A stretch of 64,000 bases of DNA from Rubellimicrobium rubrum (GCF_006152115.1 NZ_VDFU01000006.1:1-64000); one strand, 5' to 3'. Positions 43,845 through 54,465 are shown, numbered from the stretch's first letter. The notes: generated by a model from the sequence alone, not told the origin. Made by a program: numbers and translations.

Positions 43845-44595
43845 CCCCATCCCCTCGGGCCTCTGGCCGGCCGGATACGATCTCGTCATCCTTGATGAGG
43901 TCGACAGCACCATGACGGAGGCACGTCGCCGTGCTTCCACGCTCTCTGCGCCGACCTGGATCATGGCTCGGCGGCAAAGCAACGCCAAGGGCCGGAGGGG
44001 CAGGACTTGGCTGGGCGGTGACGGCAACCTCGCCGCGAGCCTCATCTACAAGCCGTGGTGCACCCCCGCCGAGGCTGCTGCGCGATCGTTCATGGCCGCC
44101 AATGCCCTTTTCGAGTCATTGGCGCTCTACATCGATCGCGGTGCGCTTGCGCTGAAATGGCCGAATGACGTTCTGCTCAACGGCGGAAAGGTCGCGGGCA
44201 TTCTGCTGGAAAGTGCGTCGAGCGGCGGCCCGCTGGTGGATTGGCTCTCGATCGGAGTCGGGGTCAACCTGTCCAAGGCCCCCCATGACATCCGCACCGA
44301 GTTCGCCCCGGTCTCCCTTGCCGGTGAGGGGGGTGAACCTGTCACTCCGGAGAGCTTCCTGGAGGTTCTGGCGGGCCATTTCGCCACTCAAGAGGGCAAG
44401 CTCGGCGCGATGGGCTTCCCGCGTATCCGCGAGGACTGGCTCGCCAATGCCGCGCGTCTGGGAGAGATCGTGACGGCCCGGACGATGAAGGGCGAGATCA
44501 CGGGCGTCTTCGAGACGGTCGATCAGGCTGGAAACCTCATTCTTCGTGTCGAGGGCCGGGAAGTCCTGATCCCGGCCGCCGATGTCTACTTCTGA
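43834..44595 (+). CDS. birA: Biotin-[acetyl-CoA-carboxylase] ligase
   Basis: A 253-residue biotin protein ligase of the short type without the DNA-binding domain of E. coli BirA, so it is not a repressor. The ligase signature [10 protein letters not shown], the [11 protein letters not shown] motif and the KVAGILLE segment are present. It attaches biotin to carboxylases through biotinyl-AMP. The best start is a TTG at 43834 overlapping nuoN by 11 bases; no ATG lies before the conserved LDEVDSTM. Being behind nuoN, it is probably co-transcribed with the nuo genes, as in related bacteria. Confidence 0.93.
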   Translation: MSTDPIPSGLWPAGYDLVILDEVDSTMTEARRRASTLSAPTWIMARRQSNAKGRRGRTWLGGDGNLAASLIYKPWCTPAEAAARSFMAANALFESLALYIDRGALALKWPNDVLLNGGKVAGILLESASSGGPLVDWLSIGVGVNLSKAPHDIRTEFAPVSLAGEGGEPVTPESFLEVLAGHFATQEGKLGAMGFPRIREDWLANAARLGEIVTARTMKGEITGVFETVDQAGNLILRVEGREVLIPAADVYF

Positions 44596-44602
44596 GCGGG
44601 CG

Positions 44603-45376
44603 ATGCTGCTCGCCATAGACTGCGGCAACACCAACACGGTTTTCGCCCTTTGGGACGGTCGGCGGTTCCAGGGGACGTGGCGGATAGCGACTGACTGGAG
44701 GCGCACGGCGGACGAGTACTTCGTGTGGCTGAGCTCCATCATGAAGCTCACTCAGATCGAGGCCTCGGTCAGCGAAGTCATCATCTCTTCCACGGTCCCC
44801 CGGGTCGTGTTCAATCTCCGGGTCCTGGCCGACCGCTACTTCAACTGTCGCCCGCTGGTGGTGGGCAAGCCCGAATGCCGGCTGCCCGTGGCGCCTCGTG
44901 TGGACGAGGGCACTCAGGTCGGCCCTGATCGCTTGGTGAACGCCGCCGGGGCCTTTGACCGCCATGGCGGTGATCTCATCGTGGTGGACTTCGGAACCGC
45001 AACGACGTTCGATGTGGTGGATGACGACGGAGCCTATGTCGGCGGGGCCATCGCGCCCGGCGTGAACCTCAGCCTCGAGGCTCTCCACATGGCCGCAGCG
45101 GCGTTGCCGCATGTGGACGTCTCAAGGCCCTCGCAGGTGATCGGGACCAACACCGTCGCTTGCATGCAGTCCGGGATCTTCTGGGGGTACATCGGTCTGG
45201 TGCGCGGCATTTGCGAGCGGATCCGGGCTGAACGCGGACGCTCGATGCGCATCATTGGAACCGGTGGCCTTGCGTCCCTGTTCGGCCAAGGCGACGTCCT
45301 GTTCGATCGCATCGAAGACGATTTGACCATCCACGGCCTGACCGTGATCCACGCATTCAATAAGGAGACGGCATGA
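44603..45376 (+). CDS. coaX: Type III pantothenate kinase
   Basis: A 257-residue ASKHA-fold kinase for the first step of coenzyme A synthesis. The N-terminal phosphate motif MLLAIDCGNTNTVFA and the segments GPDRLVNAAGAF and VDFGTATTFDVV are characteristic of CoaX. The start at 44603 gives the usual N-terminus and lies 7 bases after birA; an ATG at 44582 inside birA would add seven residues. It sits in a birA-coaX-rnj series common in alphaproteobacteria. Confidence 0.93.
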   Translation: MLLAIDCGNTNTVFALWDGRRFQGTWRIATDWRRTADEYFVWLSSIMKLTQIEASVSEVIISSTVPRVVFNLRVLADRYFNCRPLVVGKPECRLPVAPRVDEGTQVGPDRLVNAAGAFDRHGGDLIVVDFGTATTFDVVDDDGAYVGGAIAPGVNLSLEALHMAAAALPHVDVSRPSQVIGTNTVACMQSGIFWGYIGLVRGICERIRAERGRSMRIIGTGGLASLFGQGDVLFDRIEDDLTIHGLTVIHAFNKETA

Positions 45377-45410
45377 CCGTCGCGAGATTTCTCTGCCGCA
45401 GGGCCCGCAC

Positions 45411-47081
45411 ATGAGCGGGGAACGTCTGATCTACATGCCCCTGGGCGGCGCCGGCGAGATCGGCATGAACGCTTACGTCTACGGCTACGGCGCCCCCGAT
45501 CGGGAGCGTCTGATCGTCGTGGACCTCGGAGTGACCTTCGGTGACATGGACGGAACGCCGGGCATCGACCTGATCCTTCCGGATCTGGCATGGCTCGAAG
45601 CGCGCCGGGACCGGATCGAAGGCATCCTGATCACGCACGCCCACGAAGATCACGTGGGGGCCCTGGGGCTGCTCTGGGATCGGCTGCGCGCGCCCATCTA
45701 TGCCCGCAAGTTCACATCGGCCATCGCGCGGCTGAAACTGGACGAACGGGGAGGCGTGCCTGAATCCGCCATGACCGTCGTGGAGCCTTGGCCGGAACTG
45801 TTGACCCTTGGTCCCTTCAAGGTTGGCTTCGTTCCGATCAGTCATTCGATTCCGGAGAGCGCCGGACTGGTGATCGACTCGCCGCAAGGACGCATCGTCC
45901 ATTCGGGGGACTTCAAGATCGATCAGAGCCCGGTGGTGGGAGAGCCGTTCGACCCGGTCATGTGGCAGGAGATCGGCCGGTCCGGTGTTCGCGCGCTTGT
46001 CTGCGATTCAACGAACGTCTTCTCCCCTCATCCGGGGCGTTCAGAAGCGACCTTGGTCGAGAATATCGAGGCCCTGCTTCGGGAAGCCAAGGGCATGGTG
46101 GTCGCTACGACATTCGCGTCCAATGTCGCCCGTCTCCAGACCCTGGCCAATGCGGCCGAGGCAGCTGGCCGGTCGATCTGCTTGTTGGGGCGCGCCATGC
46201 GTCGGATGGTTGACACGGCCATTGAGACTGGCCTGCTCAGCCAGTTCCCAAACGTGGTCTCTCCGGATGATGCTGCCCAGATCCCTCGCGAGAACCTGCT
46301 CCTGCTCGTAACGGGGTCGCAAGGCGAAAGACGGGCGGCGGCGGCTCAGTTGGCCCAGCAGGGTTATATGGGCCTAGCTCTGAAAGAGGGTGACACCTTC
46401 CTCTTCTCGGCCCGGACCATTCCGGGCAATGAGCGGCCCGTGGCCCGCATCATGAACCAGCTGTCTCAGAAGGGTGTTGACGTGCTTGACGATGCCGGCG
46501 GACGGTATCACGTGTCGGGCCACGCCAACCGACCCGATCTGGAGGCGTTCCACGACCTGATCAAGCCACAGTTCCTCATCCCGATGCACGGCGAGCACCG
46601 TCATCTGCGGGAACATCTCAAGTTGGGCGAGGCAAAAGGCCTGAAGGGCATCATCGCCACAAACGGCATGATGATCGACTTGTCCGGGAACGCCCCAAAG
46701 GTGGCCGAGTATGTGGAGGCTGGTCGCACCTACCTTGACGGGTCGGTGCTGATCGGTGGGCTCGATGGAGTCATCCGCGATCGGATGCGAATGGCTCAGA
46801 ACGGCCATGTGACCGTGACCGTGATCGTCGATGAGGACGATGAGCCCTTAGGGGATCCCTGGTGCGAGATCATGGGCCTTCCCGCCAAGGGCCGGAGCAA
46901 CGCCGAGCTGGTCGGGATCCTGGAAGCGGAGCTGAGCCAGTTTATCGGCCGGGCCGAGCGTCGCACGATTAAGGACGACGAGAAGCTCGAAAAGGAAATG
47001 ATCCGGATCGTGCGGCAGACCTCTCAGGCCGAGATTGGCAAGAAGCCGGAGGTCACGGTCGTCGTGTCCAGGCTGGCCTGA
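45411..47081 (+). CDS. rnj: Ribonuclease J
   Basis: A 556-residue metallo-beta-lactamase/beta-CASP nuclease. The metal motif HAHEDHVGAL is at about residues 72-81, with SHSIPES and HSGDFKID downstream, and the beta-CASP domain from about residue 205. The C-terminal RNA-binding domain is present. It has 5'-3' exonuclease and endonuclease activities in mRNA turnover and rRNA maturation. It follows coaX by 34 bases and ends the long rightward cluster; a hairpin lies 35 bases after the stop. Confidence 0.95.
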   Translation: MSGERLIYMPLGGAGEIGMNAYVYGYGAPDRERLIVVDLGVTFGDMDGTPGIDLILPDLAWLEARRDRIEGILITHAHEDHVGALGLLWDRLRAPIYARKFTSAIARLKLDERGGVPESAMTVVEPWPELLTLGPFKVGFVPISHSIPESAGLVIDSPQGRIVHSGDFKIDQSPVVGEPFDPVMWQEIGRSGVRALVCDSTNVFSPHPGRSEATLVENIEALLREAKGMVVATTFASNVARLQTLANAAEAAGRSICLLGRAMRRMVDTAIETGLLSQFPNVVSPDDAAQIPRENLLLLVTGSQGERRAAAAQLAQQGYMGLALKEGDTFLFSARTIPGNERPVARIMNQLSQKGVDVLDDAGGRYHVSGHANRPDLEAFHDLIKPQFLIPMHGEHRHLREHLKLGEAKGLKGIIATNGMMIDLSGNAPKVAEYVEAGRTYLDGSVLIGGLDGVIRDRMRMAQNGHVTVTVIVDEDDEPLGDPWCEIMGLPAKGRSNAELVGILEAELSQFIGRAERRTIKDDEKLEKEMIRIVRQTSQAEIGKKPEVTVVVSRLA

Positions 47082-47115
47082 CGGCCCGGTCTGGCTGCAA
47101 CTGATCAAAAGTATC

Positions 47116-47143
47116 CAGTAAGGCGTCTTAGGATGCCTTACTG
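47116..47143. terminator. Candidate bidirectional terminator rnj / 47175 gene
   Basis: CAGTAAGGC / GCCTTACTG is a perfect 9-bp stem with a 10-base loop between the convergent stops of rnj (+) and the next gene (-). It has no strong T-run, as is common in this GC-rich genome. Confidence 0.55.
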
Positions 47144-47174
47144 AGAGACCGTCCGGTTCAGCGCTGCGAGTCTA

Positions 47175-47795
47175 CTACGAACACAGATAGAATGCCCCGC
47201 CGACACCGATGACAGTCACGGCTGCGGCCCCCGCGGCGGCCGGGACGCTCAAGGCCGCGCCCAGGGTCGCGGCGGATTGCCCGAGTGAAGCCGCAACGGC
47301 TGGCGCTTGACCACTGACCAGCACCGCTCCGGTCCCGTGAGCCACGGCTGTGACAGCCTCGCTGTCGCTATCTACGCGACGACCGGCGGCCAAGCTCATC
47401 ATGGTCTTGCCCAACAACTCCATCCCTCCCGCCACGACATTGACCCTGTCGCAAACGGTCTTAGTGCAGCGACCACGATAGTTGCGGGCCCCAGGAACAA
47501 GAAGCCATCCATGCCAGTCATCCTCGGCAAGGCAGTAACCTTCTGTCTGGTCAAGGCGCATCGTCGTCGCGAGGAAATGCACGATCGCTGCGCTGTCACA
47601 ATCCACCCGCTCTCCCCAGGTGCGGTCCCACGTGCGGGATGGCCACATCCGAAGTCGTTCGCGCAAACCGGGCGATGGGGCGCCCATCGCCTCGGGGACG
47701 ATGATCAACTCCTGCGAGTTCACACGAGCCGCGCAGCTTTGCGCCTGCGCCGCAGCACCCATCAGGGAGAACATCAGCACAAGGATGAACTTCAC
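47175..47795 (-). CDS. Unknown exported protein
   Basis: A 206-residue protein with a signal peptide (MKFILVLMFSLMGAAAQAQ). The mature part has several cysteines (SCAARV, DCDSAA, YCLAED, RCTKTVCDR) and a hydrophobic, glycine/alanine-rich C-terminal segment ending in FYLCS that may anchor it in a membrane. No family is recognised. Its start overlaps the stop of the DEAD-box helicase gene as ATGA, so it is translated behind that gene. Confidence 0.65.
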   Translation of the reverse strand: MKFILVLMFSLMGAAAQAQSCAARVNSQELIIVPEAMGAPSPGLRERLRMWPSRTWDRTWGERVDCDSAAIVHFLATTMRLDQTEGYCLAEDDWHGWLLVPGARNYRGRCTKTVCDRVNVVAGGMELLGKTMMSLAAGRRVDSDSEAVTAVAHGTGAVLVSGQAPAVAASLGQSAATLGAALSVPAAAGAAAVTVIGVGGAFYLCS

Positions 47796-49276
47796 CCTGC
47801 CCGACGCTCCGCAAAGCTCATGCGGATAAAGGAGGGCACGTCATCGCCCATGCCTACGATCCGGTCATCCTGACCATGGGAGCGCGTCTCCCCCCGAGAG
47901 CGGCGATCGCGGTCGTTCCGTTCCCGCTCGGGTCGGCTGGGCTGCTCGACCGGTTCCCGGCGGGTCTCAGGCAGGGCCTCGACGACCGGAGGTGCAGCCT
48001 CGGGTACCACGGCGACAGGCTCCGGTGCCCGGACTTCCTTGCGGTCGTCACGGCGGCTGCGGCCACGGCGTTCGCCGCGTTCCTCGCGTCGGGGCCGTTC
48101 TTCACGAACCTCCGGCGCGGGAGCGTCTTTCAGCGGGTTGTCGACACGCGGAAGCTCGCGTTGGACCAACGCCTCGATCGCGGCCAGGTACTTCTCGTCC
48201 TTGGGCGCGCAGATCGTGAGCGCCTTGCCCAGCCTGCCAGCGCGGCCGGTACGACCGATCCGGTGTACGTAATCTTCGCTGTGCGACGGCACGTCGAAAT
48301 TGAACACATGGCTGACTGCAGGGATGTCCAAGCCACGGGCGGCCACATCGGACGCTATGAGAAGCCGCAGGCTTCCTTCACGGAAGGCGTCCAGGGTCCG
48401 CGTTCGCTGCGATTGATCGAGGTCGCCGTGAATGGCCTCAGCGTCATATCCATACTTCTTCAGGGACTTGGCCAGGATATCGACATCCATCTTCCTGTTG
48501 CAGAAGATGATGGCGTTCGTGCAGCTGTCCCCCTCGGCGTCGATCAGTGCCCGGAGCACGGCCCGCTTCTCACTGGCCTCGGTCTCGCGCCGGTGGGGTT
48601 TGAACATCACGAGGCCTTGAGTGATGTTCTCGCCGGTCGTGGCGGCGCGCGCGACCTCGATCTTCTCGGGGTTCGACAGGAACGTCTTGGTGATGCGCTC
48701 GATCTCGGGTGCCATGGTGGCCGAAAAGAACAGCGTCTGGCGGGTGAACGGGGTCAGTCCGAAGATGCGCTCGATGTCCGGGATGAAGCCCATGTCGAGC
48801 ATCCGGTCGGCTTCGTCCACCACCATCACCTGGACGCCGGTGAGGAGGAGCTTGCCCCGCTCGAAATGGTCAAGCAGGCGACCGGGTGTGGCGATCAGCA
48901 CGTCCACACCCCGGTCGATCAAAGCCTCTTGGTCCTTGAAGGACACGCCTCCGATCAGCAGGGCCTTGGAGAGCTTGAGGTACTTGGTATACTTGTCGAA
49001 GTTCTCGGCAACCTGAGCCGCAAGCTCACGGGTCGGGCAGAGCACGAGGCTGCGCGGCATCCGGGCCCGGGCCCGCCCACGGCTGAGCAGCGTGATCATC
49101 GGAAGTACGAAGGACGCCGTCTTGCCCGTGCCCGTCTGCGCGATGCCGAGCACGTCGCGACCTTCGAGGGCCGGCGGAATCGCACCAGCCTGAATGGGAG
49201 TGGGGGTCAGGTATCCCGCGTCGCCCAAGGCCTGGAGCACCCGAGGGTCGAGATTGAGTTCTGAAAATTGCGTCAC
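47792..49276 (-). CDS. rhlE: DEAD-box ATP-dependent RNA helicase (RhlE-like)
   Basis: A 494-residue RNA helicase. The Q motif (TPTPIQAGAIP), Walker A AQTGTGKT, VDEADRMLDMGF, SAT and HRIGRTGRAG are in order. Residues from about 385 form an arginine-rich, low-complexity tail (RPRREERGERRGRSRRDDR) typical of RhlE-type helicases that act on ribosomes or structured mRNA. The ATG at 49276 starts just before the Q motif. Upstream are a candidate promoter and a leader hairpin, as often in cold-regulated helicases; regulation is inferred. Confidence 0.93.
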   Translation of the reverse strand: MTQFSELNLDPRVLQALGDAGYLTPTPIQAGAIPPALEGRDVLGIAQTGTGKTASFVLPMITLLSRGRARARMPRSLVLCPTRELAAQVAENFDKYTKYLKLSKALLIGGVSFKDQEALIDRGVDVLIATPGRLLDHFERGKLLLTGVQVMVVDEADRMLDMGFIPDIERIFGLTPFTRQTLFFSATMAPEIERITKTFLSNPEKIEVARAATTGENITQGLVMFKPHRRETEASEKRAVLRALIDAEGDSCTNAIIFCNRKMDVDILAKSLKKYGYDAEAIHGDLDQSQRTRTLDAFREGSLRLLIASDVAARGLDIPAVSHVFNFDVPSHSEDYVHRIGRTGRAGRLGKALTICAPKDEKYLAAIEALVQRELPRVDNPLKDAPAPEVREERPRREERGERRGRSRRDDRKEVRAPEPVAVVPEAAPPVVEALPETRREPVEQPSRPERERNDRDRRSRGETRSHGQDDRIVGMGDDVPSFIRMSFAERRAG

Positions 49277-49339
49277 ATAGTATCCTAGCGAGGAAGGTGT
49301 TTACGGCAGGTTGGCCGCATCCTTCGCACGCGCGGCCTG

Positions 49340-49359
49340 CCCGGCCGAATTGCCGGGCT
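49340..49359 (-). promoter_or_regulatory. Leader hairpin of the helicase gene
   Basis: GCCCGGC / GCCGGGC is a perfect 7-bp stem with a 6-base loop, 64-83 bases before the helicase ATG and within its proposed 5' leader. It may be a thermosensitive or autoregulatory element; that is inferred. Confidence 0.35.
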
Positions 49360-49373
49360 CGTGAAACGACATT

Positions 49374-49402
49374 GCGTTACGGGAGAATCCCCTTGGGGTC
49401 AA
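49374..49402 (-). promoter_or_regulatory. Candidate promoter of the helicase gene
   Basis: On the minus strand TTGACC (49402-49397) and TAACGC (49379-49374) have the ideal 17-base spacing. This gives a leader of about 90 bases. Confidence 0.4.
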
Positions 49403-49466
49403 GCCCCTGAAGCCCTTGCGGCTGCGACAAGGTGACCTAACTCCCTCACGAATTGAGGAGATCCCG

Positions 49467-49898
49467 ATGATACAGAAGTATGGCCAAGCTAGTTGGCAGG
49501 GTGGGCTTCGCGACGGGCAGGGCCAAGTCTCGACCGAGACAGGGGTTCTGTCAAACCAGAGCTACGACTTTGCCAAGCGGTTCGGTGACCAGAAGGGTAC
49601 AAATCCCGAGGAGCTCATCGGAGCGGCCCATGCTAGCTGCTTTGCCATGGCGCTCAGCGCGGATCTTGAGCGGGCCGGCCTCAATGCCGAGAACATCGAC
49701 GCCAAGAGCACGGTGAGCCTCGACATGAGTTCGGGCTCGCCGGTCATAAGCCGGGTTCATGTCGAAGTCGCAGCCCGGGTTCCCGGGGCGTCGGAAGACC
49801 AGTTCCGCCAAGTCGCCGAAGAGACGAAGCAGAACTGTCCGGTCTCCAAGGTCCTGTCCGGTGGCGCGCAGATCACGATGAACGCCCGGCTGGACTGA
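49467..49898 (+). CDS. OsmC-family peroxidase
   Basis: A 143-residue OsmC protein with both active cysteines: HASCFAM and QNCPVSKVL. It reduces organic or lipid hydroperoxides, using a lipoyl or thiol donor. The start at 49467 follows GAGGAG by six bases and gives the usual N-terminus (IQKYGQASWQGG). It is divergent from the helicase gene. It differs from the OsmC protein in the iol operon, which lacks the second cysteine. Confidence 0.92.
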   Translation: MIQKYGQASWQGGLRDGQGQVSTETGVLSNQSYDFAKRFGDQKGTNPEELIGAAHASCFAMALSADLERAGLNAENIDAKSTVSLDMSSGSPVISRVHVEVAARVPGASEDQFRQVAEETKQNCPVSKVLSGGAQITMNARLD

Positions 49899-49990
49899 CT
49901 GGGCCAGACGCTCCTCAGACAGCCTAGCGCCGTCTACCCATGCGTCGGGCCACCAGCAGCATCACGATTCTGATCAACATCTTCTTCACG

Positions 49991-50017
49991 GGACGGTTCC
50001 TTTCCATGGGACCGTCC
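49991..50017 (-). terminator. Candidate terminator after prfC
   Basis: GGACGGTTCC / GGGACCGTCC is a 10-bp stem with one G-U pair, 35 bases past the prfC stop on the minus strand. No clear T-run follows. Confidence 0.45.
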
Positions 50018-50051
50018 TCATGTGGAAACGACAGCAGCCTGCTCCAAGTCC

Positions 50052-51653
<1,602 letters not shown>

Positions 51654-51746
51654 GGCGCGACCCACATAGGCGAGGGCTTGCGTCGGGACAACCGGGCGCG
51701 CTCTGGTAGCCACGCGTCGATTGCGCACGGCTGGCAGGAGAACAGG

Positions 51747-52526
51747 ATGGACCTTGGAATCAGAGGGCGGCGGGCCTTGGTGACGGGCGCTTCGCGCGGG
51801 CTTGGTCAGGGCTGTGCCAGGGCTCTGGCCGAAGCGGGCGTGGACCTCGTGCTGAACGCGCGGGGGGCCGACTCCCTCGAGGAGACGGCAGCAGTCATCC
51901 GCCGCGAGCATGGTACTTCGGTGCGGACGGTGGTCGCGGACATGACGACCCCCGACGGGCAGGCCGCCGTGATTGCCGCGGCCGCGGAGGTGGACATTCT
52001 GGTCACGAATGTGGGCGGGCCGCCGCCAGGGGTCTGGCGCGACTGGTCGCGCGAGGACTTCCAAGCCGCGCTCGATGCGAACATGCTGGCTCCGATCGCG
52101 CTGATCCAGGCGCTCTTGCCCGGCATGTGCGATCGCGGATGGGGGCGGGTGGTCAATATCACCTCCACGAGCGTGAAAGCCCCCTTGGCTTCGCTCGGCC
52201 TATCCACTGCGGCGCGGTCGGGGCTGACCGGCTATGTCGCGGGCACTTCACGGGCCGTTGCGCGGTTCGGGGTGACCATCAACAATCTTCTGCCCGGCAG
52301 CCACGACACCGCCCGCCTTCAGGCGCTGGACCGCGTTGCCATCCAGAACGAGGGCATCACCGCCGAGGAGGCTCGGGCCCGCCGCATCGCCGGCATTCCA
52401 GTCGGACGATACGGCACGCCCCAGGAGTTCGGCGCCATGTGCGCATTCCTGTGCTCGACCCATGCGGGCTACATCGTGGGCCAGAACATCGTGCTGGATG
52501 GTGGCTCCACCAATGTCATGCTGTGA
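51747..52526 (+). CDS. SDR-family oxidoreductase with altered active site
   Basis: A 259-residue short-chain dehydrogenase. The nucleotide motif is TGASRGLGQGC and the N-terminal fold fits the family. The usual catalytic Tyr-x3-Lys is replaced: the region reads SLGLSTAARSGLTGYV, so neither Tyr nor Lys is in place. CDD describes a beta-ketoacyl-ACP-reductase-like SDR subgroup with this deviation. The C-terminal GQNIVLDGGS is normal. Reaction unknown; it may bind NAD(P) without classical catalysis. It precedes an orphan ABC ATPase by 29 bases. GGAG precedes the ATG. Confidence 0.85.
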   Translation: MDLGIRGRRALVTGASRGLGQGCARALAEAGVDLVLNARGADSLEETAAVIRREHGTSVRTVVADMTTPDGQAAVIAAAAEVDILVTNVGGPPPGVWRDWSREDFQAALDANMLAPIALIQALLPGMCDRGWGRVVNITSTSVKAPLASLGLSTAARSGLTGYVAGTSRAVARFGVTINNLLPGSHDTARLQALDRVAIQNEGITAEEARARRIAGIPVGRYGTPQEFGAMCAFLCSTHAGYIVGQNIVLDGGSTNVML

Positions 52527-52555
52527 CGCTTGCTGCCGCCAACCCACGGGCTTAG

Positions 52556-53686
52556 ATGCCCGAAGATTTTGGTCGGAAATGGCAGGACACAGTGCAGCCG
52601 AGGCTCGAAATCCAGGGGCTTATGCGCCGCTTCGGCGGCCGTGAGGTCGTGTCCGACGTTTCGTTGTCCATCGCGGCCGGACAGGTGAGCTGTCTCCTAG
52701 GCCCCTCCGGCTGCGGCAAATCCACGACACTGCGGCTGATCGCCGGGGTAGACATGCCCGACCAGGGGGTGATCCGGGTCGACGGGCGTCCCATCGTGGA
52801 CGCACGGACCCGCGTCCCTCCGGAGGAGAGGGGCATCGGCCTGATGTTCCAGGACTTTGCCCTGTTCCCTCACCTGACCGTCAGCCAGAACGTCGCCTTC
52901 GGACTGCCGCGCCACGCGCCCGACCGGCAGGGGCGGGTGGCGGAACTCCTCGAACGGGTCGGCATGACCCGGCACGCCGACAAGCATCCCCACGAGCTTT
53001 CCGGGGGAGAGCAGCAGCGGGTGGCGCTGGCTCGGGCACTGGCACCTCGGCCAGGGATCATGCTCATGGACGAGCCGTTCTCGGGTCTGGACGACCGGCT
53101 GCGCGACGACATCCGCGACGAAACGCTGGCCGTCCTCAAGGCCGAGGGGACGGCTGTGCTTCTGGTCACCCATGAGCCGTCCGAAGCGATGCGCATGGCG
53201 GACGAGATCCTGCTCATGCGCGACGGGCGGATCGTGCAAAGCGGCGCGCCCTATACGATCTACAACAATCCGGTGGATCTGCGAGCGGCCGCCTTTTTCA
53301 GCGACCTGAACGTCATCCGGGGCCGCGTGCAGGGCGCACTCACGGAGACGCCGTTCGGACCCTTCCTCGTCCCCGGTGTTCCGGATGGTGCCGAGGTGGA
53401 CATCGCGATCCGGCCTCAGCACCTCGCCATCGATTTCGATCGGGCCGGGAAGGGACCGCGATCAACGCCCACCCACGGTGAGGCCGCCAGAGGCGTCGTG
53501 GAGCGGGCCCGGTTCATGGGGTCCGAAAGCCTCGTGGAGTTCCGGATGGACTTCGATGGCTCGATCCTCAAGGCCCATGTTCCGTGGGTCTTCCTTCCTA
53601 AGCCGGGGACGCCGCTCTGGCTCATGTTCCGGCGCGACCGATGCTTTGTCTTCCCGCACGTCGGGTCTCAGCCCAAGGTGGCCTGA
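52556..53686 (+). CDS. Orphan ABC transporter ATPase (PotA/FbpC-like)
   Basis: A 376-residue ATPase of the polyamine/iron/sulfate importer type. Walker A is GPSGCGKST, the signature is LSGGEQQRVALARAL and Walker B is IMLMDEPFSGLD, with a TOBE-like C-terminal domain. No permease or binding-protein gene lies beside it, so it may serve components encoded elsewhere. The start at 52556 has a weak ribosome site; a GTG at 52592 is an alternative. It follows the SDR gene and overlaps the convergent WYL regulator by 19 bases. Confidence 0.85.
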   Translation: MPEDFGRKWQDTVQPRLEIQGLMRRFGGREVVSDVSLSIAAGQVSCLLGPSGCGKSTTLRLIAGVDMPDQGVIRVDGRPIVDARTRVPPEERGIGLMFQDFALFPHLTVSQNVAFGLPRHAPDRQGRVAELLERVGMTRHADKHPHELSGGEQQRVALARALAPRPGIMLMDEPFSGLDDRLRDDIRDETLAVLKAEGTAVLLVTHEPSEAMRMADEILLMRDGRIVQSGAPYTIYNNPVDLRAAAFFSDLNVIRGRVQGALTETPFGPFLVPGVPDGAEVDIAIRPQHLAIDFDRAGKGPRSTPTHGEAARGVVERARFMGSESLVEFRMDFDGSILKAHVPWVFLPKPGTPLWLMFRRDRCFVFPHVGSQPKVA

Positions 53687-54336
53687 TAGTCAGCCAGCGT
53701 CTTGCCAGGCTCGTTGACGAACAGTTGGGGTAGGGCAGTGACTTCCTCGACGAGGTCCACCCGGAGGAGTTGGAAACCGCCGGTCGTCTCGTCCCAGCAG
53801 GTCACGGTCCAAACGCGTCCCCAGTAGTCGAGCCGAAGGGGGCGCACGATCCGGCGTGGCACAGGGTCGCCCGCCAGCAGCAGGCGCAGTTTCTGCCGTG
53901 CCCGGATCGCGGCGCGGATCGGGGGCATGTGCCGGAAGCCCCTCGATGCTTCCGCAAAGGCGTGAGTCGCGAAGCCGAAGGCCGCCTGCGGGGCCGAGCG
54001 ATCCTCGGGCAACACCGCGTCGACCTTTGCGGACAGCGTACGGGCGGCCTCTTTCAACTCCTCGTCGCCAGCCTCGCCGACCACGGCCAGTCCGAGATGG
54101 AGCGCCTCCAATTCAGGGAGTGAAAGGTTAAGGGGCGGTAAGGTGATGGCGGCGGTCGCGGCATAGCCCAGCCCACGCTCACCGGCGATGGGGACGCCGC
54201 TCGCGACCAGGGTGTCCATATCCCGGTAGATCGTCCGTTGCGATACCGACAGACGCCGCGCGAGATCCTCGGCGCGGTGGAGGCGGCCATCGCTCAGCAG
54301 CCGCACGAGATCCAGAAGGCGGTCGTTGCGTGCCAT
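53668..54336 (-). CDS. WYL-domain transcriptional regulator (YafY-like)
   Basis: A 222-residue regulator with an N-terminal HTH_11 domain (AEDLARRLSVSQRTIYRDMDTL) and a WYL domain, whose motif is represented here by LDYWGRVWTVTCWDE. Such proteins are DeoR-like regulators that bind small molecules or nucleic acids. The ATG at 54336 has a GGAGGG ribosome site. A perfect palindrome TTTGTG-T-CACAAA lies 16 bases upstream, which suggests autoregulation. It is divergent from tatA. Confidence 0.85.
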   Translation of the reverse strand: MARNDRLLDLVRLLSDGRLHRAEDLARRLSVSQRTIYRDMDTLVASGVPIAGERGLGYAATAAITLPPLNLSLPELEALHLGLAVVGEAGDEELKEAARTLSAKVDAVLPEDRSAPQAAFGFATHAFAEASRGFRHMPPIRAAIRARQKLRLLLAGDPVPRRIVRPLRLDYWGRVWTVTCWDETTGGFQLLRVDLVEEVTALPQLFVNEPGKTLADYQATLG

Positions 54337-54352
54337 GATCCCTCCTGACAGG

Positions 54353-54365
54353 TTTGTGTCACAAA
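54353..54365. promoter_or_regulatory. Candidate operator of the WYL regulator
   Basis: TTTGTG-T-CACAAA is a perfect 6+1+6 palindrome, 17-29 bases before the WYL regulator ATG and about 100 bases before tatA. Flanking ACAG copies may extend the site. Confidence 0.45.
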
Positions 54366-54465
54366 TTGCGACAGCCTGGCACCGTTTCTACTGGTGGGCG
54401 ACTATCGGGGCCCAGCCTGGCCCGCTATGAGGGAGACCTGCATAAGCTGTCCATTGGAGGGACTC

